38,608 nucleotides of DNA from Planctomycetota bacterium (GCA_024275565.1 JAJRYY010000144.1:1-38608); one strand, 5' to 3'; shown: positions 9,078-18,219, counted from the first letter of the stretch. A program made the numbers and translations. The notes: generated from the sequence alone by a model not told the origin.

Positions 9078-10289
9078 TTATTCGCCTGTGAACAAGGAAA
9101 AGATTTTGCGCGTCGCAGTCGAAATGGCAAGCGTATGGATGTACTCCTGGGCGATCCATTGGTGGTTATTATCGGGAGTATTCCTCACTCTGCAGAATAA
9201 TTGGACCTTATATACATCGAAGTGGTATTGGCGATGGGTAAGAAGATGGGGAATTCGCCCGATGTGCTGGGGAATTATATTGGATGAGATGTTGTATTCA
9301 CGCAGCAGGGTGTCGAGATGTGGCACTTTACCTGCGTCGTCCTTTGCATCTGTGACCGAAATTTCAACATTCGGTGGTTCCCATAATCCCGCCCATAGAC
9401 CGGTGGATGGTCGTTTTCGGACGAGCAGGTGGTTCTGGTGTTGTATGACGGTTGTGATGACGTGTTGGGTTGTGACGGATTTGCGGGTTGCCTTGATTGG
9501 CAGTTCGCCGGCGTCTCCGTGAATATTCGCCTGGCAGTAATTGCTCAGCGGGCAGACCGTGCAGAGAGGGTTCGCCGGGACGCAGATCGTTGCACCGATG
9601 TCCATGAGCGCCTGATTGTAATGTCCCGGAATCTTGGTGGGGATCATGGCGGCTGCGAGGTTTTGGATGTGTCGCCGGGTGTCGGGGCGTGTGACATCAC
9701 CGGTGATGTGGAAAAGGCGGGCGTAGACCCTGGTGATATTGCCATCAACGGCGGGTGCAGGGTGGTTGAAAGCGATCGAGGCGATAGCGCCAGCCGTGTA
9801 TTGACCAATACCAGGGAGTTTTCGGAGATTGACGGGATCGCGCGGGAGGTCGATTTTTGCGTCTGCCAGTTGCTTTGCAGCTTTGTGCAGATTCGCAGCC
9901 CGTCGGTAATATCCAAGCCCCTGCCAGTGGTGTAGGAGTTCATCGTCGGTGGCGGCTGCCAGACGTTTGACGGTGGGGAAAGACTGCATGAACCGGTTGT
10001 AGTACGGGATGACGGTTTTCACCTGGGTCTGCTGGAGCATGATTTCCGCCACCCACTGGGCGTATCCGTCGCCGGCACGTCGTCGCCAGGGGAGATCGCG
10101 GGCATTTTTTGCATACCAGGTCAGGATGCGTCGGCGGATGTTGCGTCGGACGTTGGGGGGGGGGATGCGTGATTCGCCGGATGAAAGGTCGCCATCCGGA
10201 TGGGGTGACGCTGCATTTTTTCGACCAGCCATCAACCCTGCCTTCACCATCGCCCCTGCATCTACCACCGACACTGCCTTACCAGCCAC
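9078..10289 (-). CDS. mutY: A/G-specific adenine glycosylase MutY
   Basis: MutY removes adenine paired with 8-oxoguanine. The protein shows the HhH-GPD core: PWR (residues 67-69), EIMLQQTQV with catalytic Glu82, helix-hairpin-helix LRKLPGIGQYTAGAI, VDGNITRV with catalytic Asp182, and a 4Fe-4S site with Cys236, 243, 246 and 252 (C-x6-C-x2-C-x5-C). The C-terminal third (TTVIQHQNHLLVRKRP, GLWAGLWEPP) is the NUDIX-like 8-oxoG recognition domain. The coordinates use a GTG at 10289, which overlaps the upstream zinc-ribbon gene by 11 bases; ATGs at 10250 or 10232 are equally possible because the first 45 residues are not conserved. Confidence 0.93.
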   Translation of the reverse strand: MAGKAVSVVDAGAMVKAGLMAGRKNAASPHPDGDLSSGESRIPPPNVRRNIRRRILTWYAKNARDLPWRRRAGDGYAQWVAEIMLQQTQVKTVIPYYNRFMQSFPTVKRLAAATDDELLHHWQGLGYYRRAANLHKAAKQLADAKIDLPRDPVNLRKLPGIGQYTAGAIASIAFNHPAPAVDGNITRVYARLFHITGDVTRPDTRRHIQNLAAAMIPTKIPGHYNQALMDIGATICVPANPLCTVCPLSNYCQANIHGDAGELPIKATRKSVTTQHVITTVIQHQNHLLVRKRPSTGLWAGLWEPPNVEISVTDAKDDAGKVPHLDTLLREYNISSNIIPQHIGRIPHLLTHRQYHFDVYKVQLFCRVRNTPDNNHQWIAQEYIHTLAISTATRKIFSLFTGE

Positions 10290-10518
10290 ACTGTTTCAGG
10301 CGATGACCACAGTGGGCACAGAAGCGGGCGTTGGGACGGTTAATCTCGCGACAGTTCCGACAGCGGGGTGTGGGTTTTCGGGCGGACGTGGTGAACACGA
10401 CGGTTGCGACAATGAGGGCGCCGAACATATAGGCTGATCCACGCGATGCGAGCATCGCTGGAAGCTCTGCGAGCAGGTTGGAAGCGATCAGGTTGGAAAT
10501 GTCCAATTCAAGCATCAT
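10279..10518 (-). CDS. Small membrane-anchored zinc-ribbon protein
   Basis: This 79-residue protein has a hydrophobic segment (about residues 30-44, MFGALIVATVVFTTS) and a C-terminal zinc ribbon, CRNC then FCAHCG, with 11 residues between the CxxC pairs. It resembles the short zinc-ribbon modules (DZANK type) that bind one zinc and mediate contacts. It overlaps or abuts the start of mutY, which suggests co-transcription but not a shared function. No good ribosome-binding site was seen before the ATG pair at 10513-10518. The role is unknown. Confidence 0.62.
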   Translation of the reverse strand: MMLELDISNLIASNLLAELPAMLASRGSAYMFGALIVATVVFTTSARKPTPRCRNCREINRPNARFCAHCGHRLKQCGW

Positions 10519-10582
10519 ATTTGTTTCGTATGCTGTGCGTTGTCGATCTTCGGTTTCTCAGCCTCTAAAGTGGTCTCCGCCG

Positions 10583-11248
10583 CTAAAGAGCATCGCCACC
10601 CCCTTCTGTGGGTTTCGGGAGTTCGAAACGGTCACGCATCGTCGCATACCAGTCGCCGCCCATCCGCGCAACGAGGTCGATTTTCTCCACATCAACCGTC
10701 CCGTTATCGAGCGCCATTTCCTCAGCAATATGGAAACAGAGAATCTCGCCGATGCAGATATTCGCCGACAACGCGCCATGACCAACCTTCACGATATCGA
10801 CCACCTTGCATTCCATCTGCACGGGGGATTCGCCAATGCGTGCTGGCTTGATAAATCGACTCGGAACGGGCGTAAAACCGGCAGCTTCGAACTCATCGAT
10901 TTCGGGCGCGTAGGCAAAAGAGGCCTGGTTCATCGCATCTTTGATCGAATAAGTGACAACATTCACAACCACCTCGGGGACAGCACGAAGATTGTTGATC
11001 GTATCCTTGTCCGTACCATCAGCCTTGGTCGCCGCCGAAAAAATGATTGCAGGCGGGTTCGATCCGACGCCGTTAAAAAACGAAAACGGAGCAAGATTCG
11101 GAACGCCGTCAGCCGAGACCGTCGAGACGAACGCGATAGGACGCGGCAAAACGCAGGAGAGCATCGTGTGAAAATTCGCACGGTTCTCACGCTCGGCTGT
11201 CACAAGTGTTGTGTAATCTGTGAAGGATTTCATGTTCGTAACGGCCAT
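10583..11248 (-). CDS. Flavin reductase-like FMN-binding protein (DIM6/NTAB, flavoredoxin type)
   Basis: The 221-residue protein matches the flavin reductase-like FMN-binding fold: PRPIAFVSTVSADG, NLAPFSFFNGVGSNPP and FSAATKADGTDKDTINNL near the N-terminus form the FMN pocket, and EFVVNVV-like strand VVVNVVTY follows. Such proteins bind FMN and act as flavin reductases, flavoredoxins or decarboxylase-like enzymes. It lies 94 bases downstream of the fumarylacetoacetate hydrolase gene on the same strand, which hints at a link to aromatic or keto-acid breakdown (inference). Starts at 11248 or the internal ATG at 11233 are both possible; neither has a strong ribosome-binding site. Confidence 0.82.
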   Translation of the reverse strand: MAVTNMKSFTDYTTLVTAERENRANFHTMLSCVLPRPIAFVSTVSADGVPNLAPFSFFNGVGSNPPAIIFSAATKADGTDKDTINNLRAVPEVVVNVVTYSIKDAMNQASFAYAPEIDEFEAAGFTPVPSRFIKPARIGESPVQMECKVVDIVKVGHGALSANICIGEILCFHIAEEMALDNGTVDVEKIDLVARMGGDWYATMRDRFELPKPTEGGGDAL

Positions 11249-11342
11249 CGCACTATATCAACATTGTCCCACCAACATTGTCCCGTCAAAACACTGGCGG
11301 ACAAACTGCCGGTGGCACCCGGAACCTGAGCATAACCGACCA

Positions 11343-12239
11343 CTACCTGATCGGCGTTGTCAAAATACCCAGCCGGTCAATTTCCAGTTCGATCGTGTCG
11401 CCCGGTTCCAGCCAGCCATCCGTGGTGTCCGGACCCAGTTCAAGAATACAACCCGTACCCACCGTACCGCTACCCAGCAGATCGCCAACATGCAACGTCG
11501 CATCGCGCGAAGCACGGGCGATCATCTTGGTGAAATCATGCGTAAGATCCTTCATATTCCCCTGCGAAATCTCCTTACCGTTCTTCCGTGCGACCATGGT
11601 CAGATCATACCGACCGGGACCAACGCGAAGGTCTTCAAGCTCATCGGTCGTCACGACATATGGACCCATCGCAGACGCAAAATCCTTACCCTTGGCAGGT
11701 CCGAGCATACACTTCATTTCATAGCGTTGCAGGTCGCGCGCGGAGAGATCGTTCAGCACATAATACCCGAAAATCGCATCCTCAGCCCCATCACCAGAAA
11801 CATCCCTGACCTGCTTGCCGATGACGCAACCAATCTCAAGCTCAAGATCAAGCTCCTTCGTATCCTTCGGCTTCTGAACAGCCTCACCATGCCCAAGCAT
11901 CGACGTCGGATTCGAGAAGTAGAACACCGCAATCTCATACCACTCCGGCAGCATCTCCTGACCGCGTTTCTGCCGACAGGTCTTAACATGCTGCTCAAAC
12001 GCGTAAAAATCACGAAACGTACGGGCGTCAGGGACCGGCGGATGCCAACGCGTCACCTTGCCAATCTCCACGCCGCCGCCATCAGCCTTGGCAGCCAGCG
12101 CCTTCAGACCGTCAGGACCATACTGATCCAGCGCACCACGAAGCGATGCGGGTGCATCCAGCGGATGGAGTTTTCCTTCGCGTTCGACGCAGAGTTTTGT
12201 TGCGGTGTCACCTTCGATGTCGACCAGACAAAATCGCAC
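11343..12239 (-). CDS. Fumarylacetoacetate hydrolase family protein
   Basis: FAH-family enzymes cleave or decarboxylate keto acids using a divalent metal. The body shows the family landmarks RDFYAFEQHV, PEWYEIAVFYFSNP, LDLELEIGCVIGK (metal-ligand Glu pair), YYVLNDLSARDLQ and KGKDFASAMGPYVVT. I start at the GTG at 12239-12237, because GGAGG lies 9 bases upstream; the frame is open for another 105 codons, but that part is unlike the family and runs through the repeat region. This gives 298 residues, normal for the family. The minus-strand order FAH, flavin reductase, zinc ribbon, mutY could be one transcript. The substrate is not known. Confidence 0.87.
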   Translation of the reverse strand: MRFCLVDIEGDTATKLCVEREGKLHPLDAPASLRGALDQYGPDGLKALAAKADGGGVEIGKVTRWHPPVPDARTFRDFYAFEQHVKTCRQKRGQEMLPEWYEIAVFYFSNPTSMLGHGEAVQKPKDTKELDLELEIGCVIGKQVRDVSGDGAEDAIFGYYVLNDLSARDLQRYEMKCMLGPAKGKDFASAMGPYVVTTDELEDLRVGPGRYDLTMVARKNGKEISQGNMKDLTHDFTKMIARASRDATLHVGDLLGSGTVGTGCILELGPDTTDGWLEPGDTIELEIDRLGILTTPIR

Positions 12240-12569
12240 GATTGAGTACCTCCGAAGTAGGGCGATGGTTGCGATGTTCGGGCATGTCCCCGTAAGGAAC
12301 GCATGATAACCAAACCGCCCGAACTTGTGAATAGGCCACTGCCCGATCAACGCGAACCGACGATCAACGCAAACCGGCGATCGATGCGAACTGAGAGGGC
12401 GGCGAACTGAGAGTGTGGCCCACCTCTTTAGAGGAGTGTGGCCCACCTCTTTAGAGGTGGGGGAGCCGATGATCGACGGTATCACCGCCAGGATAACGCT
12501 ATCTACGCACACCAAGCTGCCATCGACCTCCCCATACCTGAAGATACGAACCACGCCCGAATCGGGGGA
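12240..12569. repeat. Repeat-rich intergenic region: 17-bp x3 array and a REP-like hairpin
   Basis: Three 17-bp units lie at 12344-12360, 12361-12377 and 12378-12394 (pattern CGATCrAyGCrAACyGr). They are followed by a 22-bp unit repeated at 12413-12434 and 12436-12457. The second copy ends in a perfect hairpin: CCCACCTC (12442-12449), loop TTTA, GAGGTGGG (12454-12461), with GTGG directly before it (12438-12441). The first copy has the same GTGG and left arm but only half the right arm. No gene is supported here. Confidence 0.7.
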
Positions 12570-14114
12570 TCAAGGCCGGAAGCAGCGCTGAAAGTGACCC
12601 CAGTCGACGAAATCGACATCCCTGTCCCCGTCAAAATCCGCACGGTCGCATGCAAGGGGCACGGGTTGATCCGGACCGGCTGCGCAGTCGATATAGAGCG
12701 CGAAATCGAACAGGTCACGATCACCGTCGGCGTCAAGATCACCATCAGCAGGCGTTTCGTATGCACCGATCGCCGGCGGCGTAGCGTAACACGTCCCCTG
12801 AAAATCGGAAGCAACGCCAGCCGGATCAACGCCGGACGCGACAGCAGGGCTGCCCTCAAAGATGCGGAAGTCGCCGGCGGACGGGTCTGCCAATAGAGGA
12901 TCCTGTCCATACACGCCACCGGTTTCGGATGCAGGTAGATTGGGCGTGGACTGGGACGGGTTGTCGAAAGCGTACCAGAGGTTGTTGCTGAAGCTGAAGG
13001 TCTCCGGGGCGGTGTTGGGGCCGATGTTGACGTAGGTCGAAATCTCGCTCCGATCGAAGTAGACAAGGTTGTTGGAAAAGGTGTTGTCAGAGCAGGGGAG
13101 GAACTCGAATTTCCCCTGCGTGGTCGTTTCCTGCAGAATACGAAATAACCAGTTCCCCGGTGTGATGATGGTGTTGTTCGCGACGACACAGTTCACAGCC
13201 CCGACGTAGGCGAGCGACGCCACAGACCCTTCGATAACATTTCCAACGATGCGGATATCGCGGGCTTCGACATTGGGCATCGTGGTCGAGAGTGGCGGGC
13301 GGAAGAACTGGAAACCGGTGGACCCGCCGATGTTGAAGGCTCGGCGTCCACCATCCGTAATACGGCACCACCGCACCTCGATGTCAGTCGTTCCACCCTT
13401 GAGCTGGAACGCGCTGCCAGACATCTGGAAGAAGGTGCATCCAGCGATCAACCCGCGATGACAGCCAACCTGATCGATCCCGCTCCCCGAACCATTGCCG
13501 CCAGCTCGAGCGAACGCGCAGTCAAGCACCCAGAAATCGTACAACCCGGACAGCTTGAGCGCGTCCTGATTCCCGCTACCACCGATGTCGTGAATAGAGA
13601 GGTTTTGAAACACAAGATGGTGCGCAGCAAGCGGGTCAGCCACATCGCCCCCATCGTCGAAGTTGACCCCGTTATCAGCAGCGTTTCGGACTTCCAGGTC
13701 GTGCAGCACCACATACTTGGCGCGACTCATCTGCAGTCCCGTATTCCCACCATCGATGACCGGACGCCCTTCGCCGGCAGCGCCACCGATCCAGATCGGG
13801 GCGGATGGCGTCCCAGCCACACCGCTGATGAAATTCCCACCCGCGTACGTCCCTTCATGGATGATGACCGCCGATCCGGGGGTGGCTTGTGAGATGGCGA
13901 ATTGCAAGGTGGCGTATGGGTTACCAGGAGTCCCGTCTCCGCTCTGATTGCTGCCATCGGTAGCCACATGGATTTCAGAAGTGGGCGAAAGACCCTCGGC
14001 GAAGGTCACGATGGTCGTATCGCAGAGTTCGCTCGCCAGCAGGCTGCCATGGCTTCCGAAAACAATCAGGCAAAGTGCGGGTATAGCTCGAAACCGTTTG
14101 CATCCAGGGTGCAT
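12570..14114 (-). CDS. Secreted pectate-lyase-like beta-helix protein with dockerin-like C-terminus
   Basis: The 514-residue protein has a signal peptide (FRAIPALCLIVFGSHGSLLA), then IHVATDGSNQSGDGTPGNPY, the opening of the DUF1565/pectate-lyase-like group. A right-handed beta-helix follows (LHDLEVRNAADNGVNF, LSIHDIGGSGNQDALKL), and the tail has two Asp-rich loops (DLDADGDRDLFDF and DFDGDRDVDFVDW) with Cys residues between them. The ATG at 14114 has GGAGGG 8 bases upstream; the open frame continues 62 codons further but includes no signal sequence before this point. A second, near-identical GGAGGGATT occurs about 30 bases upstream. Polysaccharide binding or cleavage is inferred from the fold only. 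Confidence 0.82.
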   Translation of the reverse strand: MHPGCKRFRAIPALCLIVFGSHGSLLASELCDTTIVTFAEGLSPTSEIHVATDGSNQSGDGTPGNPYATLQFAISQATPGSAVIIHEGTYAGGNFISGVAGTPSAPIWIGGAAGEGRPVIDGGNTGLQMSRAKYVVLHDLEVRNAADNGVNFDDGGDVADPLAAHHLVFQNLSIHDIGGSGNQDALKLSGLYDFWVLDCAFARAGGNGSGSGIDQVGCHRGLIAGCTFFQMSGSAFQLKGGTTDIEVRWCRITDGGRRAFNIGGSTGFQFFRPPLSTTMPNVEARDIRIVGNVIEGSVASLAYVGAVNCVVANNTIITPGNWLFRILQETTTQGKFEFLPCSDNTFSNNLVYFDRSEISTYVNIGPNTAPETFSFSNNLWYAFDNPSQSTPNLPASETGGVYGQDPLLADPSAGDFRIFEGSPAVASGVDPAGVASDFQGTCYATPPAIGAYETPADGDLDADGDRDLFDFALYIDCAAGPDQPVPLACDRADFDGDRDVDFVDWGHFQRCFRP

Positions 14115-14308
14115 TTTGAATCCCTCCATTCCAGTGAGAACCGTAATAATCCCTCCATATCCTACGATACGCCCGCCAGATGTGTAATGAACTCTCAAGA
14201 AAATGTTCCATCCAATCGCAACGCCATCACGGCGGCTCCTGCTGTGCAGTCTCAGCGGGTGCAACATCAGATCACACCACAATCCTGACAAATCAACCAT
14301 TGTTCGCT

Positions 14309-16504
14309 ATGGTAACCCCCATGGACCGCAACGATGCCTGTGACAAATTCCTCGATTTTCTCGAATTCGACCCATACCCATTCCAGGAGGAAGCACTCCT
14401 CGCGTGGTTTGAATCCGACACCGGCGTCCTGGTGACAGCCCCAACCGGCATGGGCAAAACGCTGGTCGCCGAGGCTGCCATCTTCGAAGCCCTCGCAACA
14501 GGCAAGCGACTCTACTACACCACACCGCTCATCGCACTCTCAGATCAGAAATTCCGAGAATTCCAGGACAAGGCAGAAGCATGGGGGTTCTCGCGAGACG
14601 ACGTCGGACTCGTAACCGGAAATCGCAAGGTAAACCCAGACGCACCCATACGCGTCGTCGTGGCAGAGATTCTGCTGAATCACCTGCTCGCGGACGAATT
14701 CATGGAGGAAGTCAGCGGCGTCGTCATGGACGAATTCCACTACTTCAATGACTTCGAACGCGGGATCGTCTGGGAGCTTTCCCTGGTACTCATGCCAAAA
14801 TCCGTCCGACTCATGCTCCTCTCTGCCACCGTCGGAAACGCTCCGGAATTCCTCCACTGGATGTCAACATCGCACGGTCGCACCATGCGTCTCGTGCAAA
14901 CCAATGAGCGTCGCGTACCACTGGAATTCGTATGGGTTCCAGACAAGCTCTTAACCGAGCATCTGCCAGGGATGGTATCGGACGTCGATGACGACAATCG
15001 ATCGCCAGCCCTCGTTTTCTGCTTCAATCGGATGGAATGCTGGGAGGTGGCTGAGCGCTTGAAGGGGGCGAAATTGATCGATCAGGACGCGCGAAAACAG
15101 ATCGAGGAACGCATCGCGGACGTGGATATGACGCAGGGGATCGCTCCGAAGCTTCGGCAGATGCTGATTCGCGGCGTCGGTGTGCATCATGCGGGCGTCT
15201 TGCCGAAGCACAAGGAAGTCATCGAAGACCTGTTTCTGCGGAAATTGACGCCATTTGTGGTATGCACCGAAACACTGGCAGCCGGGATCAACCTGCCAGC
15301 GCGATCCGTAGTGATTAGCTCGCTCATTAAGGGAAAACGCGGCGATAAAAAGCTCATCCCCGCATCATCCGCCCACCAGATGTTCGGGCGGGCAGGGCGT
15401 CCGCAGTTCGACACCAATGGGTACGTATATGCACTGGCCCACGAAGACGACGTCAAAATCGACAAATGGCGAAAAAAATTCGACCTCATCGACCCAAATT
15501 CAAAAGACCCGGGCATCATGCGTGCGAGAAAGCAGCTCGAACGTAAAAAACCGTCGCGGCGAAAGACCGAGCAATACTGGACCGAGGGGCAGTTCGGAAC
15601 GCTCATCAAAGCAGGTCCAGCCAATCTCTACAGCCGCTCCATGATCCCATATCAAGTGCTAATTTATTTATTGATAAAAACCGGAACATTACACGAAACG
15701 CGGGCATTTCTGACCAAACGATTCAATACTACAGAGTGGATCGAAAAATTCCAGTCTCAATTGGACCATATGATCGGGAATCTCGCCAGCTTCGGATACC
15801 TCACACGCGCAGAAGACGGTGACCATGTGACGCTCGACCAAAGCGTCCACAAACTGACAGCCTTCCGGAGCGTCGACCCGTTGTATGGTGCGTTCATGGC
15901 CGATCTGCTGCTCCGGAGCGATCTGGGGGAGAAAATCCAGGCATTGGAATCCGTACTCTCCGTCGCGCCAGCCATCGAGCGAAAAGTGCGCATATGGGAC
16001 TTGCAGCCCGGACCGCTTCAGACGGATGTACTCGTTCCGCGACTCATCGAAATGGGACTGGTGATCTCCGATGGCGAGACCGGGCAGGTGCGGATCGTGA
16101 AGGAGGAAGAATATGTGGACTATATGCCGGACGAGGATAAACGTCCGCCCCCGCCTCCATCGTTGCCGGAATTATTAAAGCTGCTCTTTGATGCAAAGCT
16201 TGAGACGCCGGAATCGCTCCATGTGCAGGCGAAGTGGTTGGCGGGCGGCGTTTTTGACGGTGAGCGGGATTTCTTCAAATTCGTCAAATCCCGAGATCTG
16301 GTGAAGGATGAGGGGATCGTTTTGCGGCATTTATTGCGCCTGGTGATCCTGGCAGGCGAGTTTGAAACCTTCACAGACGGCGATCCGGATTATCCGCAAA
16401 TTGTGCAGATGGCCACTGAAATCTGTCAGCAGGTCGATCAGCGCTACACCGAGCGATTCCTGGCTGCCGACGCCGAAGCCAAAACCCTGTCACAAGTGCC
16501 ATGA
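14309..16504 (+). CDS. Ski2-like DEAD/DEAH-box superfamily 2 helicase
   Basis: This is a 731-residue SF2 helicase. Motifs appear in order: Walker A APTGMGKT, TTPLIALSDQK, DExH as VVMDEFHYF, SAT as LLSATVG, then VGVHHAGVLP, CTETLAAGINLPARSV and QMFGRAGRPQ. The HHAG, ETLAAGINLP and GRAGR blocks mark the Ski2/Mtr4/Hel308-like group, which unwind RNA or DNA with ATP. The C-terminal 300 residues are variable and not recognised. Starts at 14309 or 14321 are both possible; neither has a good ribosome-binding site, and the frame is open back to 14180. It diverges from the beta-helix gene. Confidence 0.88.
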   Translation: MVTPMDRNDACDKFLDFLEFDPYPFQEEALLAWFESDTGVLVTAPTGMGKTLVAEAAIFEALATGKRLYYTTPLIALSDQKFREFQDKAEAWGFSRDDVGLVTGNRKVNPDAPIRVVVAEILLNHLLADEFMEEVSGVVMDEFHYFNDFERGIVWELSLVLMPKSVRLMLLSATVGNAPEFLHWMSTSHGRTMRLVQTNERRVPLEFVWVPDKLLTEHLPGMVSDVDDDNRSPALVFCFNRMECWEVAERLKGAKLIDQDARKQIEERIADVDMTQGIAPKLRQMLIRGVGVHHAGVLPKHKEVIEDLFLRKLTPFVVCTETLAAGINLPARSVVISSLIKGKRGDKKLIPASSAHQMFGRAGRPQFDTNGYVYALAHEDDVKIDKWRKKFDLIDPNSKDPGIMRARKQLERKKPSRRKTEQYWTEGQFGTLIKAGPANLYSRSMIPYQVLIYLLIKTGTLHETRAFLTKRFNTTEWIEKFQSQLDHMIGNLASFGYLTRAEDGDHVTLDQSVHKLTAFRSVDPLYGAFMADLLLRSDLGEKIQALESVLSVAPAIERKVRIWDLQPGPLQTDVLVPRLIEMGLVISDGETGQVRIVKEEEYVDYMPDEDKRPPPPPSLPELLKLLFDAKLETPESLHVQAKWLAGGVFDGERDFFKFVKSRDLVKDEGIVLRHLLRLVILAGEFETFTDGDPDYPQIVQMATEICQQVDQRYTERFLAADAEAKTLSQVP

Positions 16505-16517
16505 CTGTGACATTTTT
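16489..16517 (+). terminator. Possible weak intrinsic terminator at end of helicase gene
   Basis: GTCACA (16489-16494) can pair with TGTGAC (16506-16511), and a five-T run follows at 16513-16517. The stem is short, has a long loop and begins inside the last codons of the helicase, so support is weak. Confidence 0.35.
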
Positions 16518-16544
16518 CACAATGACGCTTGGCACAGTGGTACT

Positions 16545-16946
16545 TTACGTCGTCTCGGAGTCCATCTGCGATGCTACGACCACGACGCCGATCAGGATGA
16601 GGGCGACGCCGAGCTTTTGGGTGAGGTTCATCTGCTCGTGCAACCAGAAATATCCAACCGTTGCGATGATCGCGAACCCGCCGCCGACCATGAGCGGGTA
16701 GGCGATGCTGATCTTCAATGCTTTGCTCTGTAACGCAAACATGTAGCAGAACACATTGAGGCCGAAACATGTCAGGCCGATCATGAGTACCGGATTCGTG
16801 ACCACGCTCGTGATCGCTCCGACCGGTCCGGATTGAAACAGGCCGCCGCTGATTTCAATCCGATTCATACCGATTTTCATCATCAGGTTTGCGGCTGCGT
16901 TCAGGATGAGGGCGACGACCAGGGCGATTACGTGTATATCGAACAT
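16545..16946 (-). CDS. Small four-helix EamA/SMR-like membrane transporter
   Basis: The 133-residue protein is almost wholly hydrophobic, with four predicted membrane helices (residues about 3-20, 40-62, 70-93 and 108-128). It resembles single-repeat drug/metabolite transporters such as SMR or ArnE/F-type proteins (LNAAANLMMKIGM, KALKISIAYPLMVGGGF). The membrane-embedded Glu of EmrE-type multidrug pumps is not present in helix 1, so lipid or metabolite transport is as likely as drug efflux. The ATG at 16946 has TTGGAG about 7 bases upstream. It converges on the helicase gene. A large nested inverted repeat lies directly upstream. Confidence 0.72.
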   Translation of the reverse strand: MFDIHVIALVVALILNAAANLMMKIGMNRIEISGGLFQSGPVGAITSVVTNPVLMIGLTCFGLNVFCYMFALQSKALKISIAYPLMVGGGFAIIATVGYFWLHEQMNLTQKLGVALILIGVVVVASQMDSETT

Positions 16947-16980
16947 GTTCAACTCCAAAATGATGTTATGAGTGCTTTAT

Positions 16981-17084
16981 CCGAGCCGTGACCGTAAGGG
17001 AGCGGACATATAGAGAAACCGGTCCCTTTTGTGTCCGCTCCCTTCAGGACTCCCGCATTGGTCGCCTTCAGGGTCACGGCTCGG
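16981..17084. repeat. Nested inverted repeat, REPIN-like, upstream of the SMR-like gene
   Basis: The outer arms CCGAGCCGTGACC (16981-16993) and GGTCACGGCTCGG (17072-17084) match perfectly over 13 bp. Inside, AAGGGAGCGGACA (16996-17008) pairs perfectly with TGTCCGCTCCCTT (17032-17044), also 13 bp. Read from either strand, the order is the outer arm then the inner arm, as if two copies of one element faced each other. The spacer on the right arm is longer (CCTTCAGG occurs twice). It lies about 35 bases before the minus-strand start codon at 16946, so it may also form a leader structure. Confidence 0.8.
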
Positions 17085-17154
17085 AAAACAACAATATAGC
17101 TCCTACAAGATAACACGCCCAGCGCGATCCTGTTTCAAAAAGCGTGTCTACGAA

Positions 17155-18051
17155 TCACGCCATGTCTAATCTTGTACAGAGTGCGCTTGCCAGCGTGTTG
17201 GCTGCCTGCGGCGCGTGGCGGAAAAAGAGCGAAGGTTCGACGAGTTCCAGCTCGATCAGTTGGAGATTTCCGTCGCAGTCTTGCAGAAAATCCACACGGG
17301 CGTAGAGCAGTGGCCAAGCTTCGTTGTGCGTGTCATTCGGGGTGGCTGCCTCAATGCAGCGTTGCGCGAGGTCGATTTCGCGCCTGGTGAGAGTGGTCGG
17401 TTCGTCGGTCGCCCCAAAATCGTCCTGCACGCGGTAGTCTCCGGGGACTGGCATTTTGCGGACTGCGTGGCTGAATTCACCGTCGAAGAAGATGGCTGAC
17501 ACCTCTCCCCTGGTTTCGACGGCGTCGAGATAGGGTTGCAGCAGGAGGTTTACAGTGGGGATCAGGCGTCGCACATGGGCGCTCGCCTCCGCGATACCGG
17601 ATGCGTCTGCCGTGAAGCGCAGGGTGCCGCGTGAAGTTGCTCCGATGGCGGGCTTCAGGAAGGCCTTCTCCCATCCGCGATCGTCGAGAATGCTCGCGAT
17701 ATCGACGGTTTGCCCATGCTCCAGCCACACCGTTGGGACGATGGGTACGCCGCGTCTTTCGAGGTCTGCCAGGTAGGATTTATGCGTGTTCCAGCGCACG
17801 ACGCCAGCTGGGTTGAACAGTTCGGTGAGTTGCTCGATACGCTCAGCCCAGGCGACGAATGCTTCGCGTTTGTACTGATAGTCCCAGGTTGTTCGGATAA
17901 GACACGCCCGGTAGCACGCCCAGTCGATGGATGGATCGTCCCAGATGGGTCTATCGATTGTGAGCCCTCGCGATTGCAGTGCTTCATGCAGCGGATCGTC
18001 ATCCATCTCGTTTGGGCGGAGGTTGGCGCAGGTTGGAAGGGCGATTTTCAT
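17155..18051 (-). CDS. ATP-grasp domain protein (glutathione synthetase/RimK-like)
   Basis: The 298-residue protein starts MKIALPTCANL and shows the ATP-grasp pattern: IRTTWDYQYK, NTHKSYLADLERRGVPIVPT, then a lysine-bearing strand AFLKPAIGATSRGTL, LLLQPYLDAVETRGEVSAIF, and acidic metal-site segments LYARVDFLQD and LQLIELELVEPSLFF. Enzymes of this group join a carboxylate to an amine or thiol with ATP through an acyl-phosphate. The whole-protein look is like the family of DcsG- or glutathione-synthetase-related proteins. No neighbouring pathway gene gives the substrate. It diverges from the AlkD-like gene with 168 bases between. Confidence 0.8.
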   Translation of the reverse strand: MKIALPTCANLRPNEMDDDPLHEALQSRGLTIDRPIWDDPSIDWACYRACLIRTTWDYQYKREAFVAWAERIEQLTELFNPAGVVRWNTHKSYLADLERRGVPIVPTVWLEHGQTVDIASILDDRGWEKAFLKPAIGATSRGTLRFTADASGIAEASAHVRRLIPTVNLLLQPYLDAVETRGEVSAIFFDGEFSHAVRKMPVPGDYRVQDDFGATDEPTTLTRREIDLAQRCIEAATPNDTHNEAWPLLYARVDFLQDCDGNLQLIELELVEPSLFFRHAPQAANTLASALCTRLDMA

Positions 18052-18219
18052 GCTCGGAACGATAGCGTTCTCCGAGGCATTTGCGAAGGGTGTCGTGTGA
18101 GAAATGCGGACAAGATATACGGCGTCGCACCATAAACCTGCGTATATCCTGGAAATGGGTTATGGACTAAGATTTCGGTTCGGGACATCCACCACACATA
18201 CCGGAATGGGAGCCATACC

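Noticed and set aside
12240-12554. N-terminal extension of the FAH-family frame (105 codons)
   Set aside because: It runs through the tandem-repeat region and lacks family similarity, while GGAGG stands just before the GTG at 12239.
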